A stretch of DNA of 64,000 nucleotides from Lachnospiraceae bacterium UBA7589 (GCA_002476495.1 DLKL01000025.1:46181-110180); one strand, 5' to 3'; counted from the stretch's first letter, positions 8,321-17,564 are shown. Notes: generated from the letters alone by a model not told the origin. Translations and numbers: made by a program.

Positions 8321-9205
8321 TTGAAAGTTATAGATTATGATAAAATACAAATTAAAAATATGGTTGTTGCACTTGGAAAATTTGAAGGCTTACACAAGGG
8401 ACATATGCTTCTTATTGACCGGGTTATCAGGCTTTCAAAAGAAAACGGATATCCCGGAGGAGTATTTAATATTAACTTTCCAAGGGAAAAAGAAATAAAT
8501 CTTCCGTTTGAGAAAAATTTAATCTTGGAAAATTTGCAAATTGATTATATAATAAACTGTGAGTTCTCTGAAAGCTTTGCTAAGATGAGTGCTTTGGAAT
8601 TTATAAAGGACATTCTGGTGGACAGACTGGGAGTTTCATATGTTGTTGTTGGAGCTGATTTCAGGTTTGGCTGTAACAGGCAGGGAGATGTGGCCCTTTT
8701 GGAAAAATATTCCCATGTATATGGCTTCAGGGTAGTAGCTGTTGAAAAGCTTTCCATCAATAATGTTATAGTAAGCTCCACATATATAAGAAATCTGATT
8801 TCGATTGGACATATGAGGGATATATATGATTATATGGGAAGATTTTATTCAATAACCGGCACAGTAGTCAAGGGAAGACAGCTCGGAAGAACCATCGGTT
8901 TTCCTACAGCTAACATAATTCCTGCGGATAACAAAATTCTTCCACCCTTTGGTGCATACAGAACCGTATCATCAATAGATGATAAGGAATACCTTTCCAT
9001 AACTAATGTGGGGAATAACCCTACCATAGACGGAGCTTCTCCTGTTACAATTGAGACCCATGTTATCGGTTACTCACAGGATTTGTATGGCAAAACCATT
9101 AAAATATCCTTTACGGATTTTATAAGAAAAGAAGCCAGATTTGACAGCATAGAAGAGCTTAAGGCACAACTTAATAAAGATAAAATGTTTGTTTTGCACC
9201 AGTAG
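8321..9205 (+). CDS. ribF: Bifunctional riboflavin kinase / FAD synthetase
   Basis: Converts riboflavin to FMN and FMN to FAD. The N-terminal nucleotidyltransferase domain shows GKFEGLHKGH (usual GxFDGxHxGH), VVGADFRFGCNRQGD and SSTYIR; the C-terminal riboflavin kinase domain shows GRQLGRTIGFPTANI and ITNVGNNPT. The start is uncertain: TTG at 8321 has GAGG six bases upstream and gives the usual LKVIDYD beginning; a GTG at 8297, overlapping truB, would add 8 residues. The last three codons and TAG stop lie inside the tRNA-Arg gene, so tRNA processing should remove the stop from the mRNA. Confidence 0.92.
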   Translation: MKVIDYDKIQIKNMVVALGKFEGLHKGHMLLIDRVIRLSKENGYPGGVFNINFPREKEINLPFEKNLILENLQIDYIINCEFSESFAKMSALEFIKDILVDRLGVSYVVVGADFRFGCNRQGDVALLEKYSHVYGFRVVAVEKLSINNVIVSSTYIRNLISIGHMRDIYDYMGRFYSITGTVVKGRQLGRTIGFPTANIIPADNKILPPFGAYRTVSSIDDKEYLSITNVGNNPTIDGASPVTIETHVIGYSQDLYGKTIKISFTDFIRKEARFDSIEELKAQLNKDKMFVLHQ

Positions 9206-9267
9206 CTCAGCGGATAGAGCAATGGCCTCCGGAGCCATGTGGGGAGGTTCGATTCCTCTCTGGTGCA
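9196..9267 (+). tRNA. tRNA-Arg (anticodon CCG)
   Basis: Cloverleaf drawn by eye: acceptor GCACCAG/CTGGTGC with discriminator A, D stem GCTC/GAGC, anticodon stem ATGGC/GCCAT with loop CTCCGGA (anticodon CCG), T arm GGAGG-TTCGATT-CCTCT. CCA is not encoded (CTT follows). The first 10 bases overlap the end of ribF, and no separate promoter is visible, so it is probably cut from the operon transcript. Confidence 0.93.
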
Positions 9268-9294
9268 CTTTATTTTACAAGGAGTTTACCATAT

Positions 9295-9930
9295 ATGAAA
9301 AAGAAGAATAAAGGGATTTTTGGACTGGTTTTGATGTTTGCCTGGCTTGTTCTTGTGCTTTTATTTGTAGTTTTCTATTTTTACTATCTCAGGGATCTGC
9401 CTTTTTTTAACAGAGACGGGAAAAAGGATACCCAGGCAGAGCCTGAAGCCGGATATGAAATTAACAGCAATGAAGAGATTAATGCTTTAATTCAGGAATA
9501 CTATTATGCCCTTGAACAATGTAACCAAAATGAGCTTATGAAGCTGGTTATTGATTTTTCTGCATTCAATGATATGACAAATTATAAAAAAATTGCTACT
9601 GTTATGAGTAATTACAGCAACTTTACAGTATATACACTCCCGGGATATCACAGCTTTGAAACAATAGTTTATGTAACCTGCAACTTTGATATCAGTGGTG
9701 TTAAAACCAAGGGTCTTAATATTAATCAGTTTTATGTTGTTAATACAACCCAGGGCTACAAAATCGATAATACTACTTTGGACGAAGAAGTAGCTGAATA
9801 TATCAATCTTCAAAGAGGCCGTAAGGATATTCAGCAGCTGTATAAGGATGTATATGCTTATATAGAAACCAGTGCAAATGAGGATCCTTATTTTAAAAAA
9901 TTTGTAGAGGAGTATGGGATATTAAATTAG
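9295..9930 (+). CDS. Membrane-anchored protein of unknown function
   Basis: 211 residues. A basic start (KKKNK) is followed by one hydrophobic segment at about 9-31, then an acidic/polar linker and a ~150-residue extracytoplasmic domain. The domain has a helix rich in Tyr and Glu (EEINALIQEYYYALEQCNQNELMKLVID) followed by beta-rich sequence, a pattern that resembles NTF2-like/SnoaL folds; this is a guess from the pattern, not a recognised family. ATG at 9295 with AAGGAG upstream. It lies between tRNA-Arg and rluF. No catalytic motif seen. Confidence 0.8.
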   Translation: MKKKNKGIFGLVLMFAWLVLVLLFVVFYFYYLRDLPFFNRDGKKDTQAEPEAGYEINSNEEINALIQEYYYALEQCNQNELMKLVIDFSAFNDMTNYKKIATVMSNYSNFTVYTLPGYHSFETIVYVTCNFDISGVKTKGLNINQFYVVNTTQGYKIDNTTLDEEVAEYINLQRGRKDIQQLYKDVYAYIETSANEDPYFKKFVEEYGILN

Positions 9931-9947
9931 TGTGATGGATATTCTCT

Positions 9948-10670
9948 GTGAACATTATGTGTGACGGAATCAGAATTAATAAATTTTTAAGTGAAGCAGG
10001 AGTCTGCTCAAGAAGACAGGCTGATATACTCATTGAAAACAGTGAAGTAACTATTGATGGAAAAATTGCCTCTCCCGGAGATCGTGTATTTATTACATCA
10101 AAGGTTTTATATAAGGGAAAACCTGTAAAGGGTGGAATCAGACCCGTAATATATGCATACAATAAACCTATAGGATTGGTATGTACTTCGATAGATGCTG
10201 ATTCCCAAAGCATATTTTCAAAGACTACATTTCCGGTTAAGGTAAATTATGTAGGGAGACTTGATAAGGATTCATCGGGTCTTTTGCTGCTTACAAATGA
10301 CGGCATTCTTTCCAACAGTATTCAAAAATCAAAAAATAATCATGAAAAGGAATATATGGTAAGAGTAAATCGGGATATTACCGAAGAATTCATTGAACGC
10401 ATGTCCGGCGGAATTCCCATACTTGATACGGTTACAAAAAAATGCATTGTTACAAAAACCGGGCAAAGAAGCTTTAAAATAGTACTGACACAGGGATTGA
10501 ACAGACAAATAAGAAGAATGTGCGAATATTGTGGTTACAGAGTTATTAATCTTAAAAGAGTAAGGGTAATGAATATAAAGCTTGGAAATTTACGTCCGGG
10601 AGAATACAGAGAGCTTACCGGACAGGAAGAAGCTGACTTAAGGGCAATGATTCGAGGTGAAAAAAAGTAA
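9948..10670 (+). CDS. rluF: 23S rRNA pseudouridine synthase, RluF-like (RsuA family)
   Basis: 240 residues: an N-terminal S4 RNA-binding domain (RINKFLSEAGVCSRRQADILIE) and a catalytic domain with GRLDKDSSGLLLLTNDG, where the Asp is the nucleophile. The stretch GGIPILDTVTKKC and GLNRQIRRMCEYCGYRV closely resembles E. coli RluF, which modifies U2604 of 23S rRNA and also tRNA-Tyr, more than RluB or RsuA. GTG at 9948 is placed 8 bases after a weak GATGGA site; an ATG at 9957 is the alternative. The stop directly abuts the ligA start. Confidence 0.88.
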   Translation: MNIMCDGIRINKFLSEAGVCSRRQADILIENSEVTIDGKIASPGDRVFITSKVLYKGKPVKGGIRPVIYAYNKPIGLVCTSIDADSQSIFSKTTFPVKVNYVGRLDKDSSGLLLLTNDGILSNSIQKSKNNHEKEYMVRVNRDITEEFIERMSGGIPILDTVTKKCIVTKTGQRSFKIVLTQGLNRQIRRMCEYCGYRVINLKRVRVMNIKLGNLRPGEYRELTGQEEADLRAMIRGEKK

Positions 10671-12614
10671 ATGGATAAAACCGATAGAATTAAAGAGCTG
10701 ATTGTAAAATTAAATGAAGCCTCTAAGGCATATTATCAGGAAGACAGGGAAATTATGTCAAATCTGGAATATGATCAGCTTTATGACCGGCTTGTGACAT
10801 TGGAAAAGGAAACAGGCATAGTTTTTTCAAATAGCCCCACTGTAAAGGTAGGATATGAAATCCTTAGTGAGCTTCCAAAGGAAAAGCACGCTGCTCCTAT
10901 GCTGTCACTTGACAAAACAAAAAGCGTTGATGAGCTTAAGCAGTGGCTTTCTGACAGGGAGGGTGTTCTTTCATGGAAAATGGATGGTCTTACCGTAGTT
11001 TTAACCTATAATGAAGGAGTATTGGTTAAGGCTGTCACAAGGGGCAACGGAGAAGAAGGGGAAGTAATTACAAATAATGCCAGAGTATTTGCCAACATTC
11101 CAAGAGAAATTCCATTTAAGAATGAGCTCATTATAAGAGGTGAAGCAGTAATAAAGTATTCTGATTTTGACAGAATAAATGCAACCATACAGGATGTTAA
11201 CGGAAAGTATAAAAATCCAAGAAACCTGTGCAGTGGAAGTGTAAGACAATTAAACAATGAAATCACCGCAAAAAGAAATGTCCATTTTTTTGCATTCAGC
11301 ATGCTGGATTCAGGAAATTCGATTGTTGATGAAACAGTAATAAACCGTTTTAATTTTTTAAGGGAACTTGGATTTGAGGTAGTATATCACAGACTTGTTA
11401 CTGCCGATACTCTGGAGGCTGATGTCAGATTTTTTTCTGATAATATCATAAATAATGATTTTCCGTCAGACGGACTTGTCTTGTCTTATAATGATGTGGC
11501 TTACGGAAAGAGTCTAGGAAGAACAGCAAAATTTCCACGGGATTCCATAGCATTTAAGTGGGCTGATGAAGAGGCTGATACGGTACTTAGACAGGTGGAA
11601 TGGAGCCCTTCCAGGACAGGTCTTATTAACCCGGTTGCAATTTTCGATCCGGTTTCCCTGGAGGGAACCTCTGTGGGACGTGCCAGTATTCATAACGTGA
11701 GTATTGTAAAACAGCTTAAGCTGGGTATAGGAGATAATATAAAGGTATATAAAGCCAATATGATTATACCACAGATTAGTGAGAATCTTACAAGGAGTAA
11801 TACTCTGGTAATACCTGATGTATGTCCGGCATGCGGAAATAAAACAATTATAAAAAGTGATAATGATGCACTGACTCTGTTTTGTCCCAATCCTGATTGC
11901 CCGGCAAAGACACTTAAGCTTTTTGTACACTTTGTTTCGAGAAATGCAATGAACATAGATGGTCTGTCTGAGGCAACCCTGGAAAAATTTATAGATCGTG
12001 GATATATTACAGAGCTGTATGATTTGTATAGAATTGAGAAATATAAAGATGATATCATAGGTATGGACGGATTCGGTGAAAAATCCTATGAAAATATTAT
12101 TGCCTCTGTTAATCAGTCAAGGAATACTGAGCTTACGAGAGTAATATATGGGCTTGGTATTATTAATGTTGGGCATGCCACTGCAAGGCTGATATGCAGG
12201 CATTTTAATAATGACATATATGCCATTATGTCAGCCTCAACAGAGGAATTTACAGGGATAGACGGAATCGGTCAGGTTATTGCAGAAGGTATAGTAGCTT
12301 ATTTTGCAGATTTTGCCAATGTTAATATGCTGAAGGAATTATTGGGGGAGCTTAACCTGGTGGAAGAAGAAAACAATATGGAGCAGGATTTGGCAGGATT
12401 AACATTTGTTATAACAGGCTCTCTTACCCATTTTGCCAACAGAGATGAGTTAAAAAAGCTTATTGAGGACAGAGGCGGCAGGGTATCGGGAAGTGTTTCT
12501 GCAAAAACCGGATATCTGATTAATAATGATGTTAATTCCGGCTCCTCAAAGAATAAAAAGGCCAGGGAGCTTAATATACCTATTATATCTGAGGAAGATT
12601 TTCTCAAAATGTAG
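10671..12614 (+). CDS. ligA: NAD+-dependent DNA ligase
   Basis: Seals nicks in replication and repair using NAD+. 647 residues, near the usual ~670. In order: Ia domain with NAD-binding residues (YYQEDREIMSNLEYDQLYDRL), adenylation domain with the active Lys103 in WKMDG, OB fold, a four-Cys zinc finger (CPACGNK...CPNPDCPAK, ~385-410), helix-hairpin-helix repeats and a C-terminal BRCT domain (~572-647, GLTFVITGSL). The ATG is the base after the rluF stop, so the two are tightly coupled. Confidence 0.97.
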   Translation: MDKTDRIKELIVKLNEASKAYYQEDREIMSNLEYDQLYDRLVTLEKETGIVFSNSPTVKVGYEILSELPKEKHAAPMLSLDKTKSVDELKQWLSDREGVLSWKMDGLTVVLTYNEGVLVKAVTRGNGEEGEVITNNARVFANIPREIPFKNELIIRGEAVIKYSDFDRINATIQDVNGKYKNPRNLCSGSVRQLNNEITAKRNVHFFAFSMLDSGNSIVDETVINRFNFLRELGFEVVYHRLVTADTLEADVRFFSDNIINNDFPSDGLVLSYNDVAYGKSLGRTAKFPRDSIAFKWADEEADTVLRQVEWSPSRTGLINPVAIFDPVSLEGTSVGRASIHNVSIVKQLKLGIGDNIKVYKANMIIPQISENLTRSNTLVIPDVCPACGNKTIIKSDNDALTLFCPNPDCPAKTLKLFVHFVSRNAMNIDGLSEATLEKFIDRGYITELYDLYRIEKYKDDIIGMDGFGEKSYENIIASVNQSRNTELTRVIYGLGIINVGHATARLICRHFNNDIYAIMSASTEEFTGIDGIGQVIAEGIVAYFADFANVNMLKELLGELNLVEEENNMEQDLAGLTFVITGSLTHFANRDELKKLIEDRGGRVSGSVSAKTGYLINNDVNSGSSKNKKARELNIPIISEEDFLKM

Positions 12615-12656
12615 TAAAAACTACAAAATTGAATTCAAACGAAAGGTTGATGTGTT

Positions 12657-13562
12657 ATGCCTATAAAAATTGACAATGACTTGCCGGTAAAAAAAATACT
12701 GGAAGAAGAAAACATTTTTGTTATGGATGAAAACAGAGCCATAAGCCAGGATATAAGGCCTCTTGACATTCTTATACTTAATCTTATGCCACTTAAGGAG
12801 GATACAGAGCTTCAACTGTTAAGAAGTCTTTCTAATACTCCGTTACAGGTAAATATCAGCTTTATAAGAACAATGTCTTATGAATCAAAGCATGTGTCAG
12901 AGTTTCATCTTTCCAGATTTTATACGACCTTTGATAAGGTAAAAAACAGAAAATGGGACGGACTTATTATTACAGGTGCACCGGTAGAGCTTATGGATTT
13001 TGAAGAGGTTGAGTATTGGGACGAATTACGTTCCATAATGGACTGGTCTAAGGATAATGTTACCTCAACGCTTCATATATGCTGGGGAGCACAGGCAGGT
13101 CTGTATTACAGATATGGGGTAAAAAAAGTAAGACTTGATAAAAAACTATCAGGTGTATATCCTCATTATCCTATTCACAAAAAAACCCCGCTGGTAAGAG
13201 GCTTTGATGATTCATTTTTTGTTCCTCAGTCAAGATATACCGGATTTGACAATAAGGCTATCGAAGCAAATCCGGCATTGGAGATTGTGGCAAAATCAGA
13301 CATTACCGGACCGTATCTGATAATCGGTGATAATGGTAAAAATATATTTGTTTCGGGACACCCGGAATATGATACCCTTACTCTGGATCAGGAATATAAG
13401 AGGGATTTGGATAAAGGCATTAATCCGGATATACCGGTAAACTATTATCCGGATAACAACCCGGACAGGATTCCGGTCAAATCCTGGAGATGCCATGCCA
13501 ATACGCTTTATGCCAACTGGCTGAATTACTATGTTTATCAGATTACCCCTTATAAGCTATAA
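12657..13562 (+). CDS. metA: Homoserine O-acyltransferase MetA, predicted acetyl-CoA-specific
   Basis: First committed step of methionine synthesis: acylation of homoserine. The 301-residue protein carries Cys142 in HICWGAQAG as the catalytic nucleophile and the His/Glu pair in SGHPEYD. Residue 111, in GAPVELMDF, is Glu; in this family Glu111 marks acetyl-CoA use (as in Bacillus cereus MetA) whereas Gly111 marks succinyl-CoA use in E. coli. Start ATG with GAAAGG upstream. The 42-base gap to ligA holds no SAM riboswitch or T-box. Its last 20 bases overlap the 3' end of the convergent flippase gene. Confidence 0.94.
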   Translation: MPIKIDNDLPVKKILEEENIFVMDENRAISQDIRPLDILILNLMPLKEDTELQLLRSLSNTPLQVNISFIRTMSYESKHVSEFHLSRFYTTFDKVKNRKWDGLIITGAPVELMDFEEVEYWDELRSIMDWSKDNVTSTLHICWGAQAGLYYRYGVKKVRLDKKLSGVYPHYPIHKKTPLVRGFDDSFFVPQSRYTGFDNKAIEANPALEIVAKSDITGPYLIIGDNGKNIFVSGHPEYDTLTLDQEYKRDLDKGINPDIPVNYYPDNNPDRIPVKSWRCHANTLYANWLNYYVYQITPYKL

Positions 13563-14844
13563 GCATACAAAGATTTAAAAACACATAGCTCACAGTCATC
13601 CCAAGTATATAGGCTTTTATGCCATATAGAGGAACAAGGGCAAGGATAAAGCCGATTCTTATACATATGTTCCCTATGTTGAACATAAGATTTAAGAAGG
13701 CTTTACCTAGCCCGTTTAATATTGATGACATATTTCCGGACATATATATAAGAGGACATATGAAGCACATGTTTTTCAGGATAATTCCGGCGAGTGGGCT
13801 CTTAAAGGCAAATTCACAGGCCCATTCCCCAAAAATAAAATACAAAATAGATGTAAGCATTCCTAAAATGCAGCAAAACAGCACTGAATAAAGAATGGTT
13901 TTAGACAGGTTTAAAGGATTATCTTCAGCTTTGGCATAGGATACGGCAGGAAGCAGCATTGTTGACAAGGATGTTGTAACCGTAGCCGGCAGCAGCAGAA
14001 AGGGAATAACTATCCCGGCAATTATCCCGTATAATTCCATGGCAACATCTTCGCTGGCATAATACTTAAACAACATGGCAGGCAGTATAATGGATTCAAG
14101 ACAGGAAAACAGGGTAAGCATAAGATTATTTGCCGTCATTGGAAATGCGTCCCTGATAAAAGCCCTGTCTGCACTTTTTCTTTTATTTTTTGAAAGTAAT
14201 AATCTGATATGGTTTTTTCTTGAATAACTATAATAGAAAATCAATGCACAGATTGTGGCAAATATTTCTCCGGATATAACAGCAATAACAGCCATTGCAG
14301 CATTTATTTTTTCTTCTGCCCACAAAAGTGAAAGCACATAGGCTGTACCGATTCTTACAATCTGTTCAATAAAATGCGAGATCCCCTGATATCCGGGTTT
14401 ACCAATTCCCAGAAAAAACGAATTAATACAGCCTTTTACGGCAACAAAGGGTATTGCGACAGATATTATCTGCAGCAGTTTACCACAACGGGAGTTTTTT
14501 AGTATGTACACACTTATATAATTTGAAAAAAAGCAGACAATAAAGAAAGCAGCAAGACTTAAGGTAAAGGATAATAAAACTGCCGTTTTAAATACATGCC
14601 TTCCACAGGATGGATTTTTTCTTGCCATATAATGTGAAACCTGTTTTGTAAGTGCAGTACTGATTCCCTGGCAGCAAAAGGAAAATGCAAAAATGTATAT
14701 GGGAAATATCAGCTGATATATTCCAAGCTCCTTAACACCTATAAGCCGAGTGAGGAATATTCTATTATAGAATCCTAAAAGCTTTGTTGCTATTCCAGCT
14801 ATGGTTAATACAAATGTCCCTTTAATTATTGTTTTTTTTGACAA
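13543..14844 (-). CDS. SpoVB-like polysaccharide flippase (MATE/MOP superfamily)
   Basis: Integral membrane protein of 433 residues with about 12 hydrophobic segments throughout. The start (TIIKGTFVLTIAGIATKLLGFYNRIFLTRLIG) matches SpoVB/MurJ-type lipid-linked oligosaccharide flippases, in which SpoVB is needed for spore cortex formation. It is shorter than B. subtilis SpoVB (~518 aa), ending after SYVFLNLCMLIAYKG; this may be a short family version rather than a truncation. Transcribed against metA, with a 20-base tail-to-tail overlap. Role in spores versus capsule or peptidoglycan cannot be decided from sequence. Confidence 0.85.
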   Translation of the reverse strand: MSKKTIIKGTFVLTIAGIATKLLGFYNRIFLTRLIGVKELGIYQLIFPIYIFAFSFCCQGISTALTKQVSHYMARKNPSCGRHVFKTAVLLSFTLSLAAFFIVCFFSNYISVYILKNSRCGKLLQIISVAIPFVAVKGCINSFFLGIGKPGYQGISHFIEQIVRIGTAYVLSLLWAEEKINAAMAVIAVISGEIFATICALIFYYSYSRKNHIRLLLSKNKRKSADRAFIRDAFPMTANNLMLTLFSCLESIILPAMLFKYYASEDVAMELYGIIAGIVIPFLLLPATVTTSLSTMLLPAVSYAKAEDNPLNLSKTILYSVLFCCILGMLTSILYFIFGEWACEFAFKSPLAGIILKNMCFICPLIYMSGNMSSILNGLGKAFLNLMFNIGNICIRIGFILALVPLYGIKAYILGMTVSYVFLNLCMLIAYKG

Positions 14845-14947
14845 AATGAGACCTCACCGGAACATCCTTTATATATGTATATTAGGCTTGGTGTAAGGGT
14901 ATTACTGATAATATTTTTCAACAAGATTGTTTTGAGGTTTAGCAATA

Positions 14948-14976
14948 TTGACATAAGGAAATCATAGTGATAATGT
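14948..14976 (+). promoter_or_regulatory. Promoter of the cysteine desulfurase-IscU operon
   Basis: Consensus TTGACA at 14948-14953, 17-bp spacer, TAATGT at 14971-14976 preceded by TGA (extended -10). Lies in the 173-base divergent gap between the flippase gene and iscS. No Fe-S-regulator site was recognised. Confidence 0.65.
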
Positions 14977-15017
14977 AGGCATGCGGGAAATTTTTATTAT
15001 ATAAAGGAGTAATTTTT

Positions 15018-16199
15018 ATGGATAAACTTATATATTTAGACCATGCAGCAACTACGGCTGCAAGACCGGAGGTTGTGGAAGAAATGCTGCCATATTTCTC
15101 TGAAAAATATGGAAATCCTTCAAGTATTTACGGCTTATCAGCCCAAAGTAAGGAGGCTGTGGAAAAGGCAAGAAGGATTATTGGTGATTCACTGAATACA
15201 GATGCAGCCAACATATATTTTACTGCTGGCGGATCGGAATCGGACAACTGGGCGTTGAAGGAAACTGCCAGGGCATATTCAGGGAAAGGCAAACATATCA
15301 TTACGACAAAAATTGAGCATCATGCAATTCTTCATACCTGCGAATTTCTGGAGAGAGAAGGATATGAGATAACATATGTAAATGTAGATGAAAATGGAAT
15401 TGTAGATGTAAGGGACATTGAAAAAGCTATAAGAGATGACACCATACTTATCTCTGTCATGTTTGCAAATAATGAAATCGGAAGCATACAGCCCATAAAG
15501 GAAATAGGCGCATTGGCAAAGGAGAGGGGTATTCTATTCCATACTGATGCAGTTCAGGCATATGGACAGATTCCTATAGATGTAGAGGATATGAATATTG
15601 ATATGCTTAGTGCCAGTGGTCATAAGCTTAACGGCCCCAAAGGGATAGGCTTTTTGTATATCAGAAAAGGAATAAAAATAAAAAATCTTATCCATGGCGG
15701 CGGACAGGAAAGAGGCAGACGTGCCGGAACCGAAAATGTACCCGGAATAGTAGGACTCGGAAAAGCTGTATCAATTGCCATGGCAACAATGGATGAAAGA
15801 ATACAAAAGGAATCCGAACTGAGAGATTATATGATTGAACAGGTACTGGTTGCGATTCCATATACAAGACTTAATGGGCACAGAACAAAAAGACTGCCCA
15901 ATAATATTAACTTCAGCTTCCAGTTTATTGAAGGGGAGTCCCTGCTTATAATGCTTGATATGGCAGGGGTGTGTGCTTCCAGTGGCTCGGCGTGCACATC
16001 AGGTTCACTCGATCCTTCCCATGTTCTTCTGGCTATAGGACTTCCTCACGAGATAGCCCATGGTTCGTTGAGACTGACCTTAGGTTATGAAAATACCAAG
16101 GAGGATATGGATTATGTAATAGATAAGTTGAAGGGAATTGTGGAGAGATTAAGAAGTATGTCTCCCCTTTACGAGGATTTTGTAAAAAGCTTAAAATAG
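15018..16199 (+). CDS. iscS: Cysteine desulfurase (NifS/IscS family)
   Basis: PLP enzyme that moves sulfur from cysteine to acceptor proteins for Fe-S clusters and thiolated RNAs. 393 residues. Seen: LDHAATTAARPEV, the His/Asp pocket (HTDAVQAYGQIP), the PLP-Lys motif SASGHKLNGPKGIGFLY, RRAGTENVPGIVG and the sulfur-carrying Cys loop SSGSACTSGS (group I, NifS/IscS type). AAAGGAG precedes the ATG. The next gene is an IscU-type scaffold 40 bases on, so the pair forms a minimal Isc/Nif-type cluster without iscA, hscBA or fdx. Confidence 0.95.
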   Translation: MDKLIYLDHAATTAARPEVVEEMLPYFSEKYGNPSSIYGLSAQSKEAVEKARRIIGDSLNTDAANIYFTAGGSESDNWALKETARAYSGKGKHIITTKIEHHAILHTCEFLEREGYEITYVNVDENGIVDVRDIEKAIRDDTILISVMFANNEIGSIQPIKEIGALAKERGILFHTDAVQAYGQIPIDVEDMNIDMLSASGHKLNGPKGIGFLYIRKGIKIKNLIHGGGQERGRRAGTENVPGIVGLGKAVSIAMATMDERIQKESELRDYMIEQVLVAIPYTRLNGHRTKRLPNNINFSFQFIEGESLLIMLDMAGVCASSGSACTSGSLDPSHVLLAIGLPHEIAHGSLRLTLGYENTKEDMDYVIDKLKGIVERLRSMSPLYEDFVKSLK

Positions 16200-16239
16200 C
16201 AGGATGGCATTAAGAAAAACAAGGCAGGAGGAAATGCAT

Positions 16240-16677
16240 ATGTATAGTGAGAAAGTAATGGATCATTTTCAAAATCCAAGAAATGTGGGTGAAATTGAAA
16301 ATGCCAGTGGTGTAGGAACAGTTGGTAACGCCAAATGTGGCGATATCATGAGAATATATTTCGATATTGATGAAAATCAGATAATAAGGGATGTTAAATT
16401 TAAAACCTTTGGCTGTGGAGCAGCTGTAGCAACCAGCAGTATGGCAACCGAGCTGGTAAAAGGGAAATCTATATATGAAGCACTTGAAGTAACCAATAAG
16501 GCAGTCATGGAAGCGCTTGACGGTCTGCCACCGGTAAAGGTTCACTGCTCCCTTCTGGCAGAGGAAGCAATTCATGCGGCTCTTTGGGACTATGCAGAAA
16601 AAAATCATATCAAAATTGAAGGACTGCAAAAGCCGAAATCTGATATCAGTGAGGGAGAAATAGAAGAAGAATACTAA
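16240..16677 (+). CDS. iscU: Fe-S cluster assembly scaffold IscU/NifU N-terminal type
   Basis: 145-residue scaffold on which Fe-S clusters are assembled with sulfur from the desulfurase. The three cluster cysteines are present: GNAKCGD, FGCGAAVA and VHCSLLAEEA, and the start MYSEKVMDHFQNPRNVG is typical. The ATG at 16240 was chosen because AGGAGG (16226-16231) is 8 bases upstream; an in-frame ATG at 16204 would add 12 residues without homology. It is the NifU N-terminal domain alone. An intrinsic terminator follows. Confidence 0.95.
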   Translation: MYSEKVMDHFQNPRNVGEIENASGVGTVGNAKCGDIMRIYFDIDENQIIRDVKFKTFGCGAAVATSSMATELVKGKSIYEALEVTNKAVMEALDGLPPVKVHCSLLAEEAIHAALWDYAEKNHIKIEGLQKPKSDISEGEIEEEY

Positions 16678-16682
16678 AAACA

Positions 16683-16731
16683 GGGGCTTTATCTTTAACG
16701 ATTATAAATCGTTGAGGCAAAGCCCCTTTTT
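16683..16731 (+). terminator. Intrinsic terminator after iscU
   Basis: GGGGCTTT (16683-16690) pairs with AAAGCCCC (16719-16726), with a second inner stem AACGATT/AATCGTT, followed by TTTTT (16727-16731). Confidence 0.9.
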
Positions 16732-16745
16732 ACTGTGAAAAATAT

Positions 16746-17564
16746 TTATACTATTTTATTAAAAAGCGGTTTCTGATGAGAAAATGTGCAATAGTATCTA
16801 AAACCTGAATCAATTAAAAGCTCTCTTGCTATATCAAAACCATAGCCCACATACTGAGGCGAATGTGCATCGGAGCCTACTGTTATTATCTCGCCTCCCG
16901 CTTCCTTATACATTTTCAAGATATCCGAGTGGGGATGACAGAATCCAAGTCCCTTATACAGACCACCGGTATTAATTTCAATTCCCTTTCCGTCATGGAT
17001 TATTATATCAAATATTTCCTTGAAAATATCATAATAATCTGATGCCTTAAAATCTGCTGCCTTGCTTTTTCCGTATCTTAATATATAATCAAGATGTCCA
17101 TACACGTTATAATGCTTAAAATTTTTAACATTGTGCAAAATGGTCTCAAAATACCCGGCGTAAGCCTCATAATCTGTTTTATCACAAAAATAATCTCCGT
17201 AATAGGGATCCATATTATCAACCAGATGAGAGCTTGCAATAAAAAAGTCATACCTGTCCTTATTCCCGGCAAAAGCATTAAGACCGGCAATATTATCCTT
17301 TGTAACTCCAAGCTCGATTCCTATATGAAGTTCAAAATCCTTTAAATTACTTTTGCAATTATCCATGTAATCGTAATAAGTACATTCATCCAGATTAAAG
17401 GTCAAATCAGGAGCCTTTGGATTTACAGGGTAATCCATATCATAATGATCAGTTATACATATATGCTGCATCCCTTTTGCCCTTGCAGCGGATATGACAG
17501 AATCTACATCAGAATCACAATCAGAAGAAAAAAGTGTATGCAGGTGGTAATCAGGAAATATCAT
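16746..17564 (-). CDS. PHP-domain phosphatase, histidinol-phosphatase (HisJ) family
   Basis: 272 residues with PHP metal-binding motifs: DYHLHTLFSSDC at the N-terminus (HxH), ITDHYDMD, the mid-protein SSHLVD and GHLDYILRYG, and the C-terminal GSDAHSPQYVGYG. The family dephosphorylates histidinol phosphate in many Firmicutes, but no his gene is nearby, and PHP proteins have other substrates, so specificity is uncertain. Read divergently from gap, from its own promoter; its 3' end faces the iscU terminator. Confidence 0.85.
   Translation of the reverse strand: MIFPDYHLHTLFSSDCDSDVDSVISAARAKGMQHICITDHYDMDYPVNPKAPDLTFNLDECTYYDYMDNCKSNLKDFELHIGIELGVTKDNIAGLNAFAGNKDRYDFFIASSHLVDNMDPYYGDYFCDKTDYEAYAGYFETILHNVKNFKHYNVYGHLDYILRYGKSKAADFKASDYYDIFKEIFDIIIHDGKGIEINTGGLYKGLGFCHPHSDILKMYKEAGGEIITVGSDAHSPQYVGYGFDIARELLIDSGFRYYCTFSHQKPLFNKIV

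Noticed and set aside
12615..12656. Possible SAM riboswitch or T-box before metA
   Set aside because: The gap is only 42 bases and has no suitable structure.
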